The notes: a model not told the origin generated them from the sequence alone. A stretch of DNA of 64,000 bases from Aspidiotus rigidus (GCA_035079385.1 JAVHKY010000013.1:9298001-9362000), one strand, 5' to 3'; counted from the stretch's first letter, positions 45,586 through 56,380 are shown. Translations and numbers: made by a program.

Positions 45586-46186
45586 AAAACCAGGGAATCC
45601 GTGCTCTAGTTATTACTAAAGCTGACAAAGGGAATGCTGTCGTAGTTTTGGACAAGGCTTCCTATGTCTCCAAGGTTTACGATGTGCTTGGCCAATGTGG
45701 GGCCAAGGAGGCCCCTCTTTTTGATTTCCAAAATTTGTTAAAGAGACTAGGAAACTTATTAATGGTAGTGAGGTTATCATTAAGAGCCCCTCATTAAAGA
45801 AAGCCATTTTGGAACCGAATCCAGTTCCTTCTCTCTTTTACGGATTGCCAAGAAAATAGGCCGATGCGGCAGCGGTTGTCTCGTTTGTTTCCTTCCCCAC
45901 CTACTCCCTCACTAAGTTCCTGGATAGATGGTTCAAAGCTCGTGTGGAGGGGGAGTCTCCCTATTCAGTTAAGAATTCGAGTGCCCTGGCTGAAAAATTG
46001 AAGGACACATGCCTTCCCTCGTTTTATGTCGTTGGACTTTTGCCCAATATCTTTAAGGCCACCACTATGCAACAGATAGGAAAATTGCTTGTGGAATCTG
46101 GCACTCCTCGTAATGAATTTGGCGAATTTTTCGACCTTTTGAATGCCTGTTGGTCGCCAAAAAAATTTTTTGAGTTCCCAAAAGTG
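45586..46186 (+). pseudogene. PLE5 reverse transcriptase N-terminal part
   Basis: The translation shows LVITKADKGNAVVVLDKASY and VSKVYDVL, the conserved start of PLE reverse transcriptases. After frameshifts it continues IIKSPSLKKAILEPNPVPSL, FYGLPRK, FPTYSLTKFLDRWF, SPYSVKNSSALAEKL, then SFYVVGLLPNIFKATTM (motif A region, VVGLFPNIP in PLE2), EFFDLLNACWSP and FEFPK. Motif C is not reached because an unrelated repeat begins at about 46190. It is a decayed 5' fragment. Confidence 0.8.
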
Positions 46187-46189
46187 GAC

Positions 46190-47290
46190 TTATAGGTGTC
46201 ATGTGATATCGAGGCGCAACAGATCCACGTAGGATAGGTTAGGAAGTGAGATACCGTATAGGTTCGAACCCCCATAAAGCCATGGATCATCATGACCATG
46301 CTCTGATAAACGTCTTGGCTTTTTTCCAATTTTCAATTTTTTTTCTCCATAATATTCTTGGAAAATATTTCTCTTAAAAATGAAATTTTATGAGAGTTTC
46401 TAAATTTATTTCGTTATTATTTCTCAAAATATTCTAGAAATGAATTACAGAAAGAGGCTAGCCATTTCTCGAGGACTAGATATAGACTTCAAGAGCCTTA
46501 GGGCTTTGTTTACGTACTGGGCCATAGCCAAAAGAAGCGGCCTGATTGGTCGGGGCTGGAGAAACGTATAATACTGAAGGGCTTCAAATGGGTGAAAACC
46601 GAGCATACGGCGAACCCATTTTTCGAGGCTGTAGAAGGGCTTCATCAGCCGAAATCTTCTTCGTAGGTTATATGAAATTACAAATATTATTTTATACGTG
46701 CTTTGCCTCTGCCATCTAGTTCGATGAATGGAAGGTCCATAAAACAACCGATCAAATACTTTTAAATTTGAAAATATTATATTTGTTGAGAAAATATCAA
46801 ACAAAAGTTTATTCCAAGTTTGTCCTATATTTGATCAATCCTAAAAAGAAAGTACTAGAATGAAATAAGATAATTCCTTTCCGATTACTTTCCTACTTCA
46901 ATCCGGTCGGATTCAAAAAGATCCTGTATTTTTGATCTTGGCCAGATACAGATCCAATTTCAAGCAATCTAGTTGATGTCTAATTGTCAATCATCATTTT
47001 TTTGAAAGGCTTGCAAGTATCAATTTTAGAATTACCGGACTTGGTGAGTAAAAGGTAAACTTCCACACGCCCTAACCAGATTCTCACCTATGACAAAATT
47101 TTGAGATGAAAATTCTGAAAATTTCTCTCAAAATCTGAGGGAACAGCAACGGCGAATGGCTGCCGTGCTAATCCAAAATGAGATTCAGATCTGACATAAA
47201 ATCCGGATCCCAAAAGATTCTGTATTTTCTTTCTAATTGGCAAGACAAGCCCTAAAATGAGTTTATTTGAGGAAGCGGCAGAACCCCTCC
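46190..47290 (-). repeat. Interspersed repeat, copy A
   Basis: Matches three stretches of the 59-62.5 kb region in opposite orientation. 46195-46385 pairs with 62268-62450 (GGTTCGAACC, CATGACCATGCTCT). 46440-46740 pairs with 61750-62060 (CAAGAGCCTTAGGGCTTTG, TCGAGGCTGTAGAAGGGC). 46745-47250 pairs with 58985-59545 (CAAACAAAAGTTTATTCC, AGGCTTGCAAGT, CTCACCTATGACAAAATTTT). The family is probably a non-autonomous element. A GGTTCGAACC box resembles a tRNA-type B box, which would allow a SINE origin, but no clear A box was found. Confidence 0.65.
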
Positions 47291-47764
47291 CCCCTTCCAT
47301 ACATAGTGCAAAAATTTACATCAAAACCGAAAAAATTGTGGGTGCCACCAAAAACTGTACCCGACCCTAACTCAAGAACTGCCCGCGTCGATGGACGCTC
47401 GTATTGCAAGAGGAAAGGGGAGTTGTATTGATTCGACCTCCCTTTCTCTTTGCAATACAAGCGTCCATAGGCAAGTTGGATCGAGTACTATCTGAAAAAA
47501 TTTAGTTCGGCACCAAAACCGAAACGAACGAACTGTTCTTATTTTCGGTCCTGATCTCTGATTCAAGATCACCGTATTGGGCTGAGCTTCCATACTTTGC
47601 TACCTGAAGCAACTCATTCGCTACCAAGTCCGAATCGTAATTTCTTCAGCCTTACACCCACCTGCCAACAGTCCCCATACAAGAGCGTGCAACATCGTAA
47701 CATCTATGAATGGGCTCTGGAATAATATGAGGTAAAGTCAGAGCAGCGGTCAACTGCATCTGTA

Positions 47765-48126
47765 GGCATTAAAATTAATAAATAAAATATTAAAGCAATT
47801 AAATTTTTTTTTTAAATATAATTAATAAAACTTTCAAAATTAAATTTAATGAAAATATAAAAATAAACAATATTATCTATTAAATTTAAAATTTAATCTA
47901 AAATTCAATTTTAAATAATATGAAAAATGATTTAGTAAATAATTATTTTCAAAATAATTTATTCATATTTTATCATTTTTTATTAATATATCATCATTTT
48001 AATTTTATGAAATTTTATTGGGATAATAAGAAATTAATTTTTTCATTTATAATATATTTCTTTATAAAAAAATTTAGTTCAAATATAATTAGATACAATT
48101 TTTTATTAAAGAATAAATTAAATATT
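47765..48126 (+). pseudogene. Mitochondrial-like insertion, cox2-like, left part
   Basis: Extremely AT-rich DNA. The frame from 47920 reads FMKFYWDNKKLIFSFIIYFF, IKKFSSNIIRYNFLLKNKLN. With the PLE2 insertion removed it continues IIWLKLSGLFISN. This resembles the COX2 stretch NKFxNRFLLENQLIEIIWT. Together with the piece at 49769 it is read as a NUMT interrupted by PLE2. The protein similarity is moderate, so the assignment is tentative. Confidence 0.45.
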
Positions 48127-49756
48127 GAATCGATTTATTCCTGCAAGTTACAGCCCGACATATTGAGAACGACAATTACCACAATGAATAAGTGAACGAC
48201 AACCGACAAATACTACAAAGAGTAAATGTGCGAAGAGAATTTGAAAAAAGCCGCAGAAATAAAACAAACAAGATACCGCAAGCACTTTCGGCTAAGAAGC
48301 CATCAACGGGCGGAGAATAGAAAGCGACTGACAGAGGAACAGTCGACGACAGAAAACAACGGTGAGGTCATGATTGAACTAACGACTCCTCGCGATGTGA
48401 GTCATACTCGTAAATTAGTTCAACCAATCCCTCGTCCGGAATATACCTGTTAAGTACGGTTACGTTATCGCTGTTCAGGTGGTGAATGATTTCGATATTT
48501 TCTAACGCCATTCTTTTTAAATACGATCTTTCTCCATGGAGGAGGGTCTCTGACCCCTCTCTGAAACTGAGGCCACAGGTGATCAAATGGTCCGCGAAGG
48601 CCGATTCCCCCAATTTGCCCTTTTCCCAGGCTTTCAAGTGCTCAGCCACTCTTATTAGGAGCTGGCGACCGGTCTCACCTATGTAGATTCCGTCACAGTC
48701 GTTGCACCTTATACTACAAATCCCACTCCTCTGTAATGGTGGTATAGGATCTTTCAATCTAACGAATAGGCCTTTTAATGTGTTGAAATTATAGAAAACT
48801 GGACGGAACCCAAAGGAACGAAGGACGCGACTCAAATTCGACGAAAACTGACCCAGGAAGGGGAGCTTAATCCACCGCTTTCTGCCTTCACGACTCCCCT
48901 CCCGAGGGAGGAAGGTAGTAGAATCAAGGCATTGCCGCGTGATTTTCCTGCGGACCATCAGGTCAATGTCCAAGTTGACCTCGTTTACCCGAGCCAAGTA
49001 CTTGATAGTACGTAGTTCTTTCTGGAAGGCTGCTTGACTCAAAGGGATATTAGTGAGTCGATGGATGAAACTATTAAAAGCAGCTATTTTGTAGGCGACA
49101 GGGCAGAATGACGCGCCGTCGACAACAATATCGGTCGAAGTATCTTTTCTGTATAGCAACTCATGGGCCCCATTTCTTTCGGAGATGGTAAGGTCCAGGA
49201 AGTTGATAGTAGAATTACCGACCTCCAAAGTAAACTTTATGGGGGGGGGGGGGGGGAACTGAGCATTTAGATACTTAAGAAACTCACCAAGGAGTTCTTG
49301 GGGACCTGTCCACGCACATAGCACGTCATCTACATATCTGTGCCAATAGTGAATATGATTTAAGAAAGACTGGCCCGAGGAAAAGAGGTCAGCCTCGAAT
49401 CTCGACATAAAGACCTCTGAAACGAGGGAACCCAACGAGGATCCAATGGGAATGCTCACTTCCTCCGGGAATTCAAAATATTTATCGTTAAATTTACAAA
49501 AGTTAGGGGACCAGCAAACGGTAAGTAGGTCGAAGAACTCCTGCAGCTCTTCATGTGCAGTATTAAATTTAACAAGAAGGTCGCCTAAATATGGGAAAGT
49601 GGCCGCTTTTGGGATGTTTGGAAAAAGACCGACCACATCGAAGGAGCATAAAATAGTACCTGGAGGGAGCATTTCGTCTTTGAGCCTATTGGCCAAGACT
49701 CTTTGTAGTATTTGTCGGTTGTCGTTCACTCACTCATTGTGGTAATTGTCGTTCTC
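48127..49756 (-). mobile_element. PLE2: Penelope-like element with short inverted repeats
   Basis: Inverted repeats lie at 48164-48223 and 49698-49757 (TGAGAACGACAATTACCACA start, CTACAAAGAGT end), about 60 bp with few mismatches. AAATTAAATATT flanks the element at 48115-48126 and 49757-49768, a 12-bp duplication that overlaps the right repeat by one base. A tail of about 37 bp lies between the left duplication and repeat. Reverse complemented, this tail shares GTAACTT-AGGAA with the PLE4 tail. The element sits inside mitochondrial-like DNA. Confidence 0.85.
48368..49717 (-). CDS. PLE2 reverse transcriptase with GIY-YIG endonuclease, 5'-truncated
   Basis: An uninterrupted frame of about 450 codons on the minus strand. 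No ATG is available at the left edge; the listed start is GTG inside the inverted repeat, so the true N-terminus is lost. Motif A is LCSFDVVGLFPNIP, the B-like motif is PIGSSLGSLVSEVF, and motif C is RYVDDVLCAW. NFLDLTISE, LYRKDTSTD, KRWIKLPFLGQF and SFGFRPVFYN follow. The endonuclease has SGICSIRC, YIGETGRQLL, RVAEHLKAWEKG and FADHLI, and the protein ends with YIPDEGLVELIYEYDSHRE. A run of 18 G near 49240-49257 encodes prolines. The RT fingers are missing, so it cannot be a complete enzyme, but the lack of stops suggests a young copy. Confidence 0.88.
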   Translation of the reverse strand, partial: RQILQRVLANRLKDEMLPPGTILCSFDVVGLFPNIPKAATFPYLGDLLVKFNTAHEELQEFFDLLTVCWSPNFCKFNDKYFEFPEEVSIPIGSSLGSLVSEVFMSRFEADLFSSGQSFLNHIHYWHRYVDDVLCAWTGPQELLGEFLKYLNAQFPPPPPIKFTLEVGNSTINFLDLTISERNGAHELLYRKDTSTDIVVDGASFCPVAYKIAAFNSFIHRLTNIPLSQAAFQKELRTIKYLARVNEVNLDIDLMVRRKITRQCLDSTTFLPREGSREGRKRWIKLPFLGQFSSNLSRVLRSFGFRPVFYNFNTLKGLFVRLKDPIPPLQRSGICSIRCNDCDGIYIGETGRQLLIRVAEHLKAWEKGKLGESAFADHLITCGLSFREGSETLLHGERSYLKRMALENIEIIHHLNSDNVTVLNRYIPDEGLVELIYEYDSHREESLVQS

Positions 49757-49768
49757 AAATTAAATATT

Positions 49769-49960
49769 ATTATTTGATTAAAATTATCTGGATTATTTAT
49801 TTCTAATGGTACAGTAATTATAATAATTATTAAATAGTATATGGTGCCATAAGATGGTGCGTTAATTAAAATGCAAGCAGGCCTATCTCGACAAATATTG
49901 AGCACCATCAAATCTTTTGTAAAAATGAAGAGAGCCAAATTTATTCTGTACTAATAGATC
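49769..49960 (+). pseudogene. Mitochondrial-like insertion, cox2-like, right part
   Basis: The continuation after PLE2 reads IIWLKLSGLFISNGTVIII, then YMVP, a stop, DGALIKMQAGLSRQI. The second part resembles [21 protein letters not shown] of COX2. Internal COX2 sequence is missing between the two, and frame breaks are present. Supports a decayed NUMT. Confidence 0.4.
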
Positions 49961-50009
49961 AATAGTATTTCTAGAATATTTTTTTTGAAATGTTTGATAA
50001 AGTAAAAAC

Positions 50010-50790
50010 CAAAATTTGAAAAATTTTGTCACACGTCTCGTCAGAAACGAAACAGAAGAGCTACGTAGCTATTTCCGAACAACGAAATTAGAGAAACATG
50101 TGCCAAAAAAATTTGACGTATTTGTACCAGTGGATATAAGTACTCGTATTGAAGAAATAGTAAACAATTGGAAGCTCCAGTTGAAAACCATGTACGATGG
50201 TTACAATTTTATCATAAAGAATGTTGAGAAAGGAGAGAACATCTATAATCCTATTTCAACCATCGAGTGTCTGACGACTACAGATTTCAGAAATCAGTGG
50301 TTGTCAACAGCCTGCCTAGATATGATGTTGGTGTGACAGGTACTACGGAACCTTTGAAGCGCGTATTTGATGCGGATAAACTTTTATATATCGTTGGAAA
50401 GTTCTTATCAATACAGGCTTCGAGACATGGTCAATCATTAAATTAGCAATCTTTATGGTTGATTCAAAGGTATACGGCGCTAATACCCACGACCAGTTTT
50501 TGGAAATCACCAAGACATTCATTATTTTGGCTCTATGAGCCTTTCCCTGTTCTTGGTTCATGCTAAAATACTATTTTCACATACTCCTCTAGGCTCTATC
50601 AGAAGAACCTTCAAGAAGTCCCTCCTCTTTATAGTATGGTTTTTGCTCCAGTCTCTCAAGCCTCAAAGACTTCCGAGGAAGTGTTCACTTGATACAGTCG
50701 AAAAAAAAGCAGTACCTGCTTGTCATGCTATGTCCGTACCCAAAGGTTCATACACTCTAGTTCTCATAGGTGGAGATACGTAGCACTAAC
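50010..50790 (+). pseudogene. AAA-ATPase-like / DUF1703-type gene remnant, copy 1
   Basis: The frame at 50016-50336 contains NNWKLQLKTMYDGYNFIIKN, IYNPISTIECLTTTDFRNQW and LST. This matches the conserved L-x-WYDGY and VYNPxSxxNxL...F-xYWxxTG signature of the AAA-ATPase-like (PF09820) and linked PD-(D/E)XK (PF08011) family. A shifted frame continues TEPLKRVFDADKLLYIVGKF. Several stops follow. The family is known mainly from bacteria and some microbial eukaryotes. No ATP-binding part is visible in this copy. Confidence 0.55.
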
Positions 50791-51254
50791 ATAACCTGTC
50801 GGCGTCACGAGCCATATTTTTGATCAGCACTCCCATTCAACTCAGACGTACCCACAACAAAACAAAAACGAACGATGGGACAAGGCAATCCCGTTCTGAG
50901 ACGAGAACTGTACACTAGAACTGAAACTTTTATAACTGGAACCCACCAGCTTCAAGCGACTCCGATCCCTCACAATTTTCTTGAACTCTTCTCTTTCCAG
51001 TAGATACTGATAAGATGCTTCAGCCTTCTTTCGTTTTCATACGGCACGTACACGCATTCAGTCAGTTTTCCTGCTTTCTCCTATCACTAAAATTTACACC
51101 GACAAAGTGTGCTTTGTCAAGGTCATTGATTGCTGTCTTGAATTCATTTGGATACAGAGATACCTAAATATTCGCTTAAAGCGCGAACATCTATAAACGC
51201 CGACTTATTTTCTTTTAGAGACATAACCAAATACACACTGGCAAACGGGTAGTA

Positions 51255-52640
51255 AGTGCATATCTACATCGCCAGCTTTATTTTTTTAACCTCGATCCCG
51301 TTGTAAACCCGTATGAAACCCACTAACCGTCTCGTTAGATCTTTTTCATGAACTTCTGGCAACAATACTGTTAAGAAATCCAAATCGAATACCCTCTTCA
51401 GAGATTCCATAGTGCTGGCCCTATTTCCATTCTCCATCAGAAATGTCAAATGAAATTTCCAATCGTGTAAAATTTCTTTGAAATCTATACCGTGTGGTTG
51501 TTCTCGCACAGTATTTCTGACTTCCTCGTTAGAGAGTGCTAGTGTGACTTTTTCCGTAGTTGGAAACGGTTAGATAACCGTAAGACAGTATCTGAATTTC
51601 AACGAGCACACACTCCTACTTTCTTTGTATCTCCTATCAAGGTCCAGACGGTAATGCCCGACGAATTCGCGAAATTATGAGGTTTTTAATCATATCTGGA
51701 GAGTCTGTTGTTCAACCAATGACTTCCGAAATCTGTGGTCGTCACACTCTGGATGTTTGAAATTGAATTAAAGACCTCCTTTCCCTTCCGTTCAATTTTT
51801 ATAAGAAAGGTAGCCATCGTACATGGTTTTCAACTTGGTCATCAAGAGCTCAACTTTTTCATCTTTCGTCGTCGTATGTTTTCTCAGGTTGAACTTCTCA
51901 GCTACTTTTGCATTCACCAACTCTTCCCGAAGTTCATCTTCCATGAACTCAAAAGCTGTTACAAAGGTTCTGTCGTAGGTTAGATCATTGAAGATATTGC
52001 TACTGCTTTCTAAAATATGAAGTCCCATCCTTGAGATACTGCGCAGTTACAAATACGAAACGAATTATTAGGATTTTTTCAATAGTCGCCTTAATTTGAC
52101 CAAAATCTCTTATCTCTGAGGCTACACATCCGTATCTGCAGTTCCGTTGTTCTTATGCAACACTCTTCCAATCGGGTAGCTGTATTTGTGACTAACGGGC
52201 AGTCTGTAGACCTATTTCAAATGAAACTGAAATGTTACATCTCTGGAATATAGGTGTTAGGTAACCTGTAGTTGATGTCTACTTCAGCCTTGCTCGCAAT
52301 TCTTCGTCAGTCCTATAATAATTTGCGAGTTCGCGAAAGTTCAAGTAAAATACAGGAGATTTTATCCACTTTTTCTTCAACTTCGAAGATGCAACGCCAG
52401 GGAAATCTTCAAAGCACCGAGCGTTTCCTCGGTCATGATCTCGAGACCTCTAAAATATTCTTCCTCGCCGCAATGCAAAAACTGCTCCGCCATTTGAATA
52501 AACGTCCACCCCAAACCTACTTGGTCGATCGTTACGAAAAAACATTTGTTTCCGAATCCATTTTCAAACATTCAGTTTTGTCTACGTACACATATGTTGG
52601 ATTGCGTTTTCGGATCTCGGTCCAACTATAGCGTGATTAC
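51255..52640 (-). pseudogene. AAA-ATPase-like / DUF1703-type gene remnant, copy 2
   Basis: Minus-strand pieces in family order. Near 52560-52380 a decayed P-loop region reads RPSRFG and WTFIQMAEQFLHCGEEEYF, RGLEI; family members have RPRRFGKS...EYFxG...FxGLxI. YLNFRELANYY follows near 52330. LTYDRTFVTAFEFMEDELRE, LLMTKLKTMYDGY lies at 51792-52028, and FNSISNI...TTTDFGSHWLN near 51720. PTTEKVTLALSNEEVRNTV, DFKEILHDWKFHLTFLMENG and MESLKRVFDLDFL run to 51264. Frameshifts and stops separate the pieces. It is tail-to-tail with copy 1 and clearly paralogous (TMYDGY; LKRVFD). Likely dead genes from a horizontally acquired family, by inference. Confidence 0.55.
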
Positions 52641-53095
52641 CCGGCAATCCCGCGGATGAAAATGTTGCCAATGCACTCGAAAGTTTCACAATATTACGGT
52701 AGGTGTCCGGATAAAATGAATTGTTTCAAAAAAATAACGAACTAGGTAGGTTTAGGTATATATGCAGTTCGACGAAGTTGAGAGTGCGTGAAGAAGTGCG
52801 TGATAGATTTCAGTCATTCCTCACCAGAGTATTTCATCGAATCTACGTGATCCGCGGTCTAGATATTAATTTAGGCCTATTTTTATCATCGTTTATTCAC
52901 AAAAAACTGTATGCTGCTTTCAGTTTGGCAAATTATCATCCAAGGAACGCATAATTAATGAACAAAATCATCTCATCTCACTGATAGCTTAATTACACGA
53001 ATTCCGTTGGAAAATAGGTATAACGCGAATTTTGTAAGAGCTTCTTTGTACTTATCAACTTTCATTGCAGTATTGAATGAATTTTGTAATTGGCA

Positions 53096-55393
53096 CAATG
53101 AATGAAGATAGAAAATTACGAATCGCACCGCAATATTTAGGTATTGATGAAGTAACGTACGAGCCAACTTTCGGTCAAGTAAGCATTATCAAGTGAAATT
53201 TAAAGTCACTTGGTAATGGTTGCTTAACCGAAAGCTGGCTTGTATGTTTAGTCCAGCGGCTTAGTGCAAATTTTAGGATCAACCTTGCATTTCATGTTGA
53301 AATCATAACATTTGGAACGAACTTCTAGGATACTTGAATGACAAATTTGAGCCATGGCGCTACAGTCTAAACCCCATAGGGGCCCTTTAATGGTGGGTTG
53401 CCCAATTGGAAGGAATTCTTGCGTAGAAATGACGGAAATATTGCTTTTGGTTCGAATTCGGACCGCCAAATTCGAAAAAAATTATCAAAAAATTCTTCCG
53501 ACTTTTAAGGGCGCGGAGGGGTTGATAAACCCTAAAATAGGGTTAAAATCGAAGTGACATATTTCAAAATATTGTCACGAATATCCATATGAAATTTTCC
53601 GTAGAAATTGGGAAAAATACTATTAAAAATTCTACCGACCGTCCAAAAGGCCCAGCCCCCCCCCCCAAATTGAGGAAAAAATATTTAATGTTTTTTTGGA
53701 AAAATGTTAACGGATTCCGAAGTAGACTTTGACGCGAAATCCGGGAAAAATTGTGAAAAAATTCCTGGGGCCCTCAGAGGGAGTTTAGAGGGGCACAAAC
53801 CTAAAAAGTAATGAAAAAAAATTCTACATTTTTTTCCCAAGTTCAACAAATTCTTTTGTAGAATTTACCGTAGAATTCAGAAAAAATGGTAAAAAAAATC
53901 CTGGAGGTCCCGGAGAGGGGGTAAGAGGACCCAAACCTCCAAAACTCAAAGTAAAAAATAAGCATTGTTGAGAAAATTCAAACGGACTCTTGTGTAAAAT
54001 TTCCAGCAGCGCCGTCTTTGCGCAGTATATCAGGGTTTCCACGTGTGGGGGCAGTGTCTGAAGAAGAATCAAAAATTGCCAGATCCGCAAGAATGGTGCT
54101 GAAAGCGAGCGGCTGATGGAACACACTGGGAACCTTCATGGACCCTTCAGCCATCTATCTATATGGCATAGGACAATCTCGTAAAATGCGGCTGCCAGAA
54201 AAGCTGCTCTACGAGACACTGTAAATGCCAAAAGGTTGGTTTGATATGTGTGCATGTGGTAATGAGTGCTCGTTTGAATAAATTATTTGTACATGGGCAT
54301 TACAATTGTCATCAGCTTTTAAATATATAATTATTATGTTGGTGAATTTGTTGAATTATTTTATATTTTAGTAAGACCTCAGTAGTTTTTGTAATATTTC
54401 AAGGTATATCTATGCAACAGGAAATTCTACATAATATTTTATGAAAGTTCAAGGATGGAAATGAAGTTGTACAACTTCTGTTCCAAGACGTTTATAGTAT
54501 TCCTTCATGAGATTTTTTTCATGATTTTTTCTGAATTCTACGATAAATTTCACACAAAAATCCGTTTGAATTTTCTCAAAAACGCATATTTTTTACTTCA
54601 AGTTTTAGAGGTTTAAGTCCTCTTACCTCCTCTCAGATACCTCCAGGATTTTTTGACTATTTTTTCTGAATTTTACGGTAAATTCTACAAAAGAATTTGT
54701 TGAACTTGAAAAAAAAAATACAAAATTTTTTTCATTTCTTATTCAGGATTTGTGCCCCTCTCAACTTCCTCCGAGAGCCCCGGGCATTTTTTCATAATTT
54801 TTCCCAGATTTCGCGTTAAATTCCGTTAAATTCTACTTCGGAATCCGTCAAGATTTTTCCAAAAAAACAAACTATTTTTTCCTTAATTTGGGGGGGGGGG
54901 CTGGGCCCTTTGGACGGTCGGAAGAATTTTCTTTAGTATTTTTCCCAAATTCTACGGAAAATTTCATACGGATATTCGTGGAAATATGTTGAAATATGTC
55001 ACTTCGATTTTACCCCTATTTTAGGGGTTATCAGTCCCTCCGCGCCCCTAAAAGTCGGAAGAATTTTTTGATAATTTTTTTCGAATTTGGCGGTCCGAAT
55101 TACACAAGAAGCCACATAAATTGCGAACCAAAAGGAATATTTCTGTCATTTATATGCAGGAATTCCTTCCAGTTAGGCGACCCACCATTAAGGGGCCCCT
55201 ATAAGGTTTAGACTGTGGCGCCATAGCTCAAATTTTTCATTCAAGTATCCTAGATTTTCGTTCCAAATGTTATAATTTTAACATGAAATGCAAGGTCGAA
55301 TCGTCTACTTCACGGACTAGTTACTTTATCAATAAATATTGCGGTGCAAACCGTAATTTTTCAATTTTTATCTTTATATGCATTCACAATTTG
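53096..55393. mobile_element. Large foldback element, arms of 0.8-0.9 kb
   Basis: 53096-54004 is an imperfect inverted copy of 54532-55393. Matching stretches include AATTCTTTTGTAGAATTTAC and AAATTCTACAAAAGAATTTG, CATTTCATGTTGAAATC and ATTTTAACATGAAATG, and CGCACCGCAATATTTA and AATATTGCGGTGCA. The left arm has an extra block of about 118 bp (53160-53277) that is itself a 34-bp hairpin with TAACCGAAAGC, resembling PLE terminal-repeat sequence. The 527-bp spacer carries a cysteine-rich remnant. A transcript could form a very long hairpin. Many stops; no gene in the arms. Confidence 0.75.
54186..54292 (+). pseudogene. CXC-domain remnant in foldback spacer
   Basis: The plus frame reads KCGCQKSCSTRHCKCQKVGL, IC, and with a two-base shift CACGNECSFE. 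This is the C-terminal CXC/tesmin-like motif found in several transposon-encoded proteins, including the Ginger protein at 3227-4558 of this window (KCNCTTKCST). The rest of any parent gene is absent. Confidence 0.5.
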
Positions 55394-55479
55394 CGGTAAC
55401 ATAGAGCGAACGCATTTCAATAGATTGACATAATTGACACAAAGAGAAACAACAATTTTACAACAAATTATCACAACTC

Positions 55480-55760
55480 AAAAAAAAAATTTTTTGAAGA
55501 GGTCAAGAGCAAGAATATGTGATTCTGAAAGTATTTTTCACGCTGAATTCGATGCCGTTCTGACACACCTTTTTGTAATTAACTACCTTCAGTGTTCAAT
55601 GCGCTTTGCAACAAACCGCCACGACTAAACATCAAGATTGAATCAGAAGATAACGAGAGAATCACGAAAAACAAACCACAGCAATGCCTGCGTGGAAAAT
55701 ACTTTCAGAATCGGATATTCCCTTTCGTGACCTCTTGAAAAAAGTTTTTTTGTCTAGTTG
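55480..55760. repeat. Short imperfect inverted repeat
   Basis: TTTTTGAAGAGGTCAAGAGC and GATTCTGAAAGTATTTTTCA (55483-55541) are matched in reverse complement at 55688-55751. Arms of about 70 bp flank 150 bp of AT-rich DNA. Confidence 0.5.
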
Positions 55761-55788
55761 CGTTATATTGACATTTTAACAAAAGGAG

Positions 55789-56192
55789 AGCAACATATCG
55801 ATTTTCCATGACGTCACATAGCAAACTGAAGCTTCCAGAGCACAAGTCAAATTCATAACAAAAGCATGGAAACCTCCAAGAAATCCAAATTATTTGAAAA
55901 GTAACAGAATTTTTTCGAATAAAAAATTGATTTTTGTGAAGCCAATATTCTCAGCTTTATTGTACAACGTTTAGCTCATATTGCTCTCTTATGTGACAAA
56001 ATCAATTCATTCATTGAGAATCATGAAATATGATGTAAAAGAAAGTTGAGATTCTCGGTTCCACGAAAATCTGTCACTTTTCAAACAATTTGGATTTCTC
56101 AAAGATCTCTATGCTTTCTTTGTGGGGTCAACTTGTGCTCTGGAAACATTGGTCTGCTATGTGACATCACAGGAAAAGCAATCTATTGACCA
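55789..56192. mobile_element. Foldback MITE, about 110-bp arms
   Basis: The left arm starts AGCAACATATCGATTTTCC, ATGACGTCACATAGCAAAC, and contains CCAGAGCACAAGT and CCAAGAAATCCAAATTATTT. The right arm (56082-56192) is its imperfect reverse complement. Spacer about 190 bp. No ORF. Each arm has a TGACGTCA or TGACATCA near its outer end. Confidence 0.65.
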
Positions 56193-56194
56193 AA

Positions 56195-56380
56195 AAACGA
56201 CGGCTTCCTTAACGAAGTTAAACTAGGAACGCAGGGAACCTGTTTTATGAGTCGAATGGGATTTGGTATTGAAAATTCAAGGAAGCCTAGACCTGGATAG
56301 AGCTAGTATAAAGAAGGCCTAGACCTACTATAAGCCTAGTATAATATAAAGTCTGAATTTTCCTCGAATCTCCAGCTATA
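56195..56380 (+). repeat. Dispersed module and S1 edge
   Basis: GACGGCTTCCTTAACGAAG, GGAACCTGTTTTATGAGTCG and the AAGCCTAGACCTGGATAGAG stretch, leading into TCTCCAGCTATA where the Tigger element is inserted. Confidence 0.75.

Noticed and set aside
46255..46275. tRNA gene from a GGTTCGAACC T-arm-like motif
   Set aside because: No matching acceptor stem, D arm or anticodon arm could be drawn. At most a SINE-type B box.
53824..54126. Minus ORF of 100 codons in the foldback
   Set aside because: It spans arm and spacer, has no domain, and the mirrored arm does not keep the frame.
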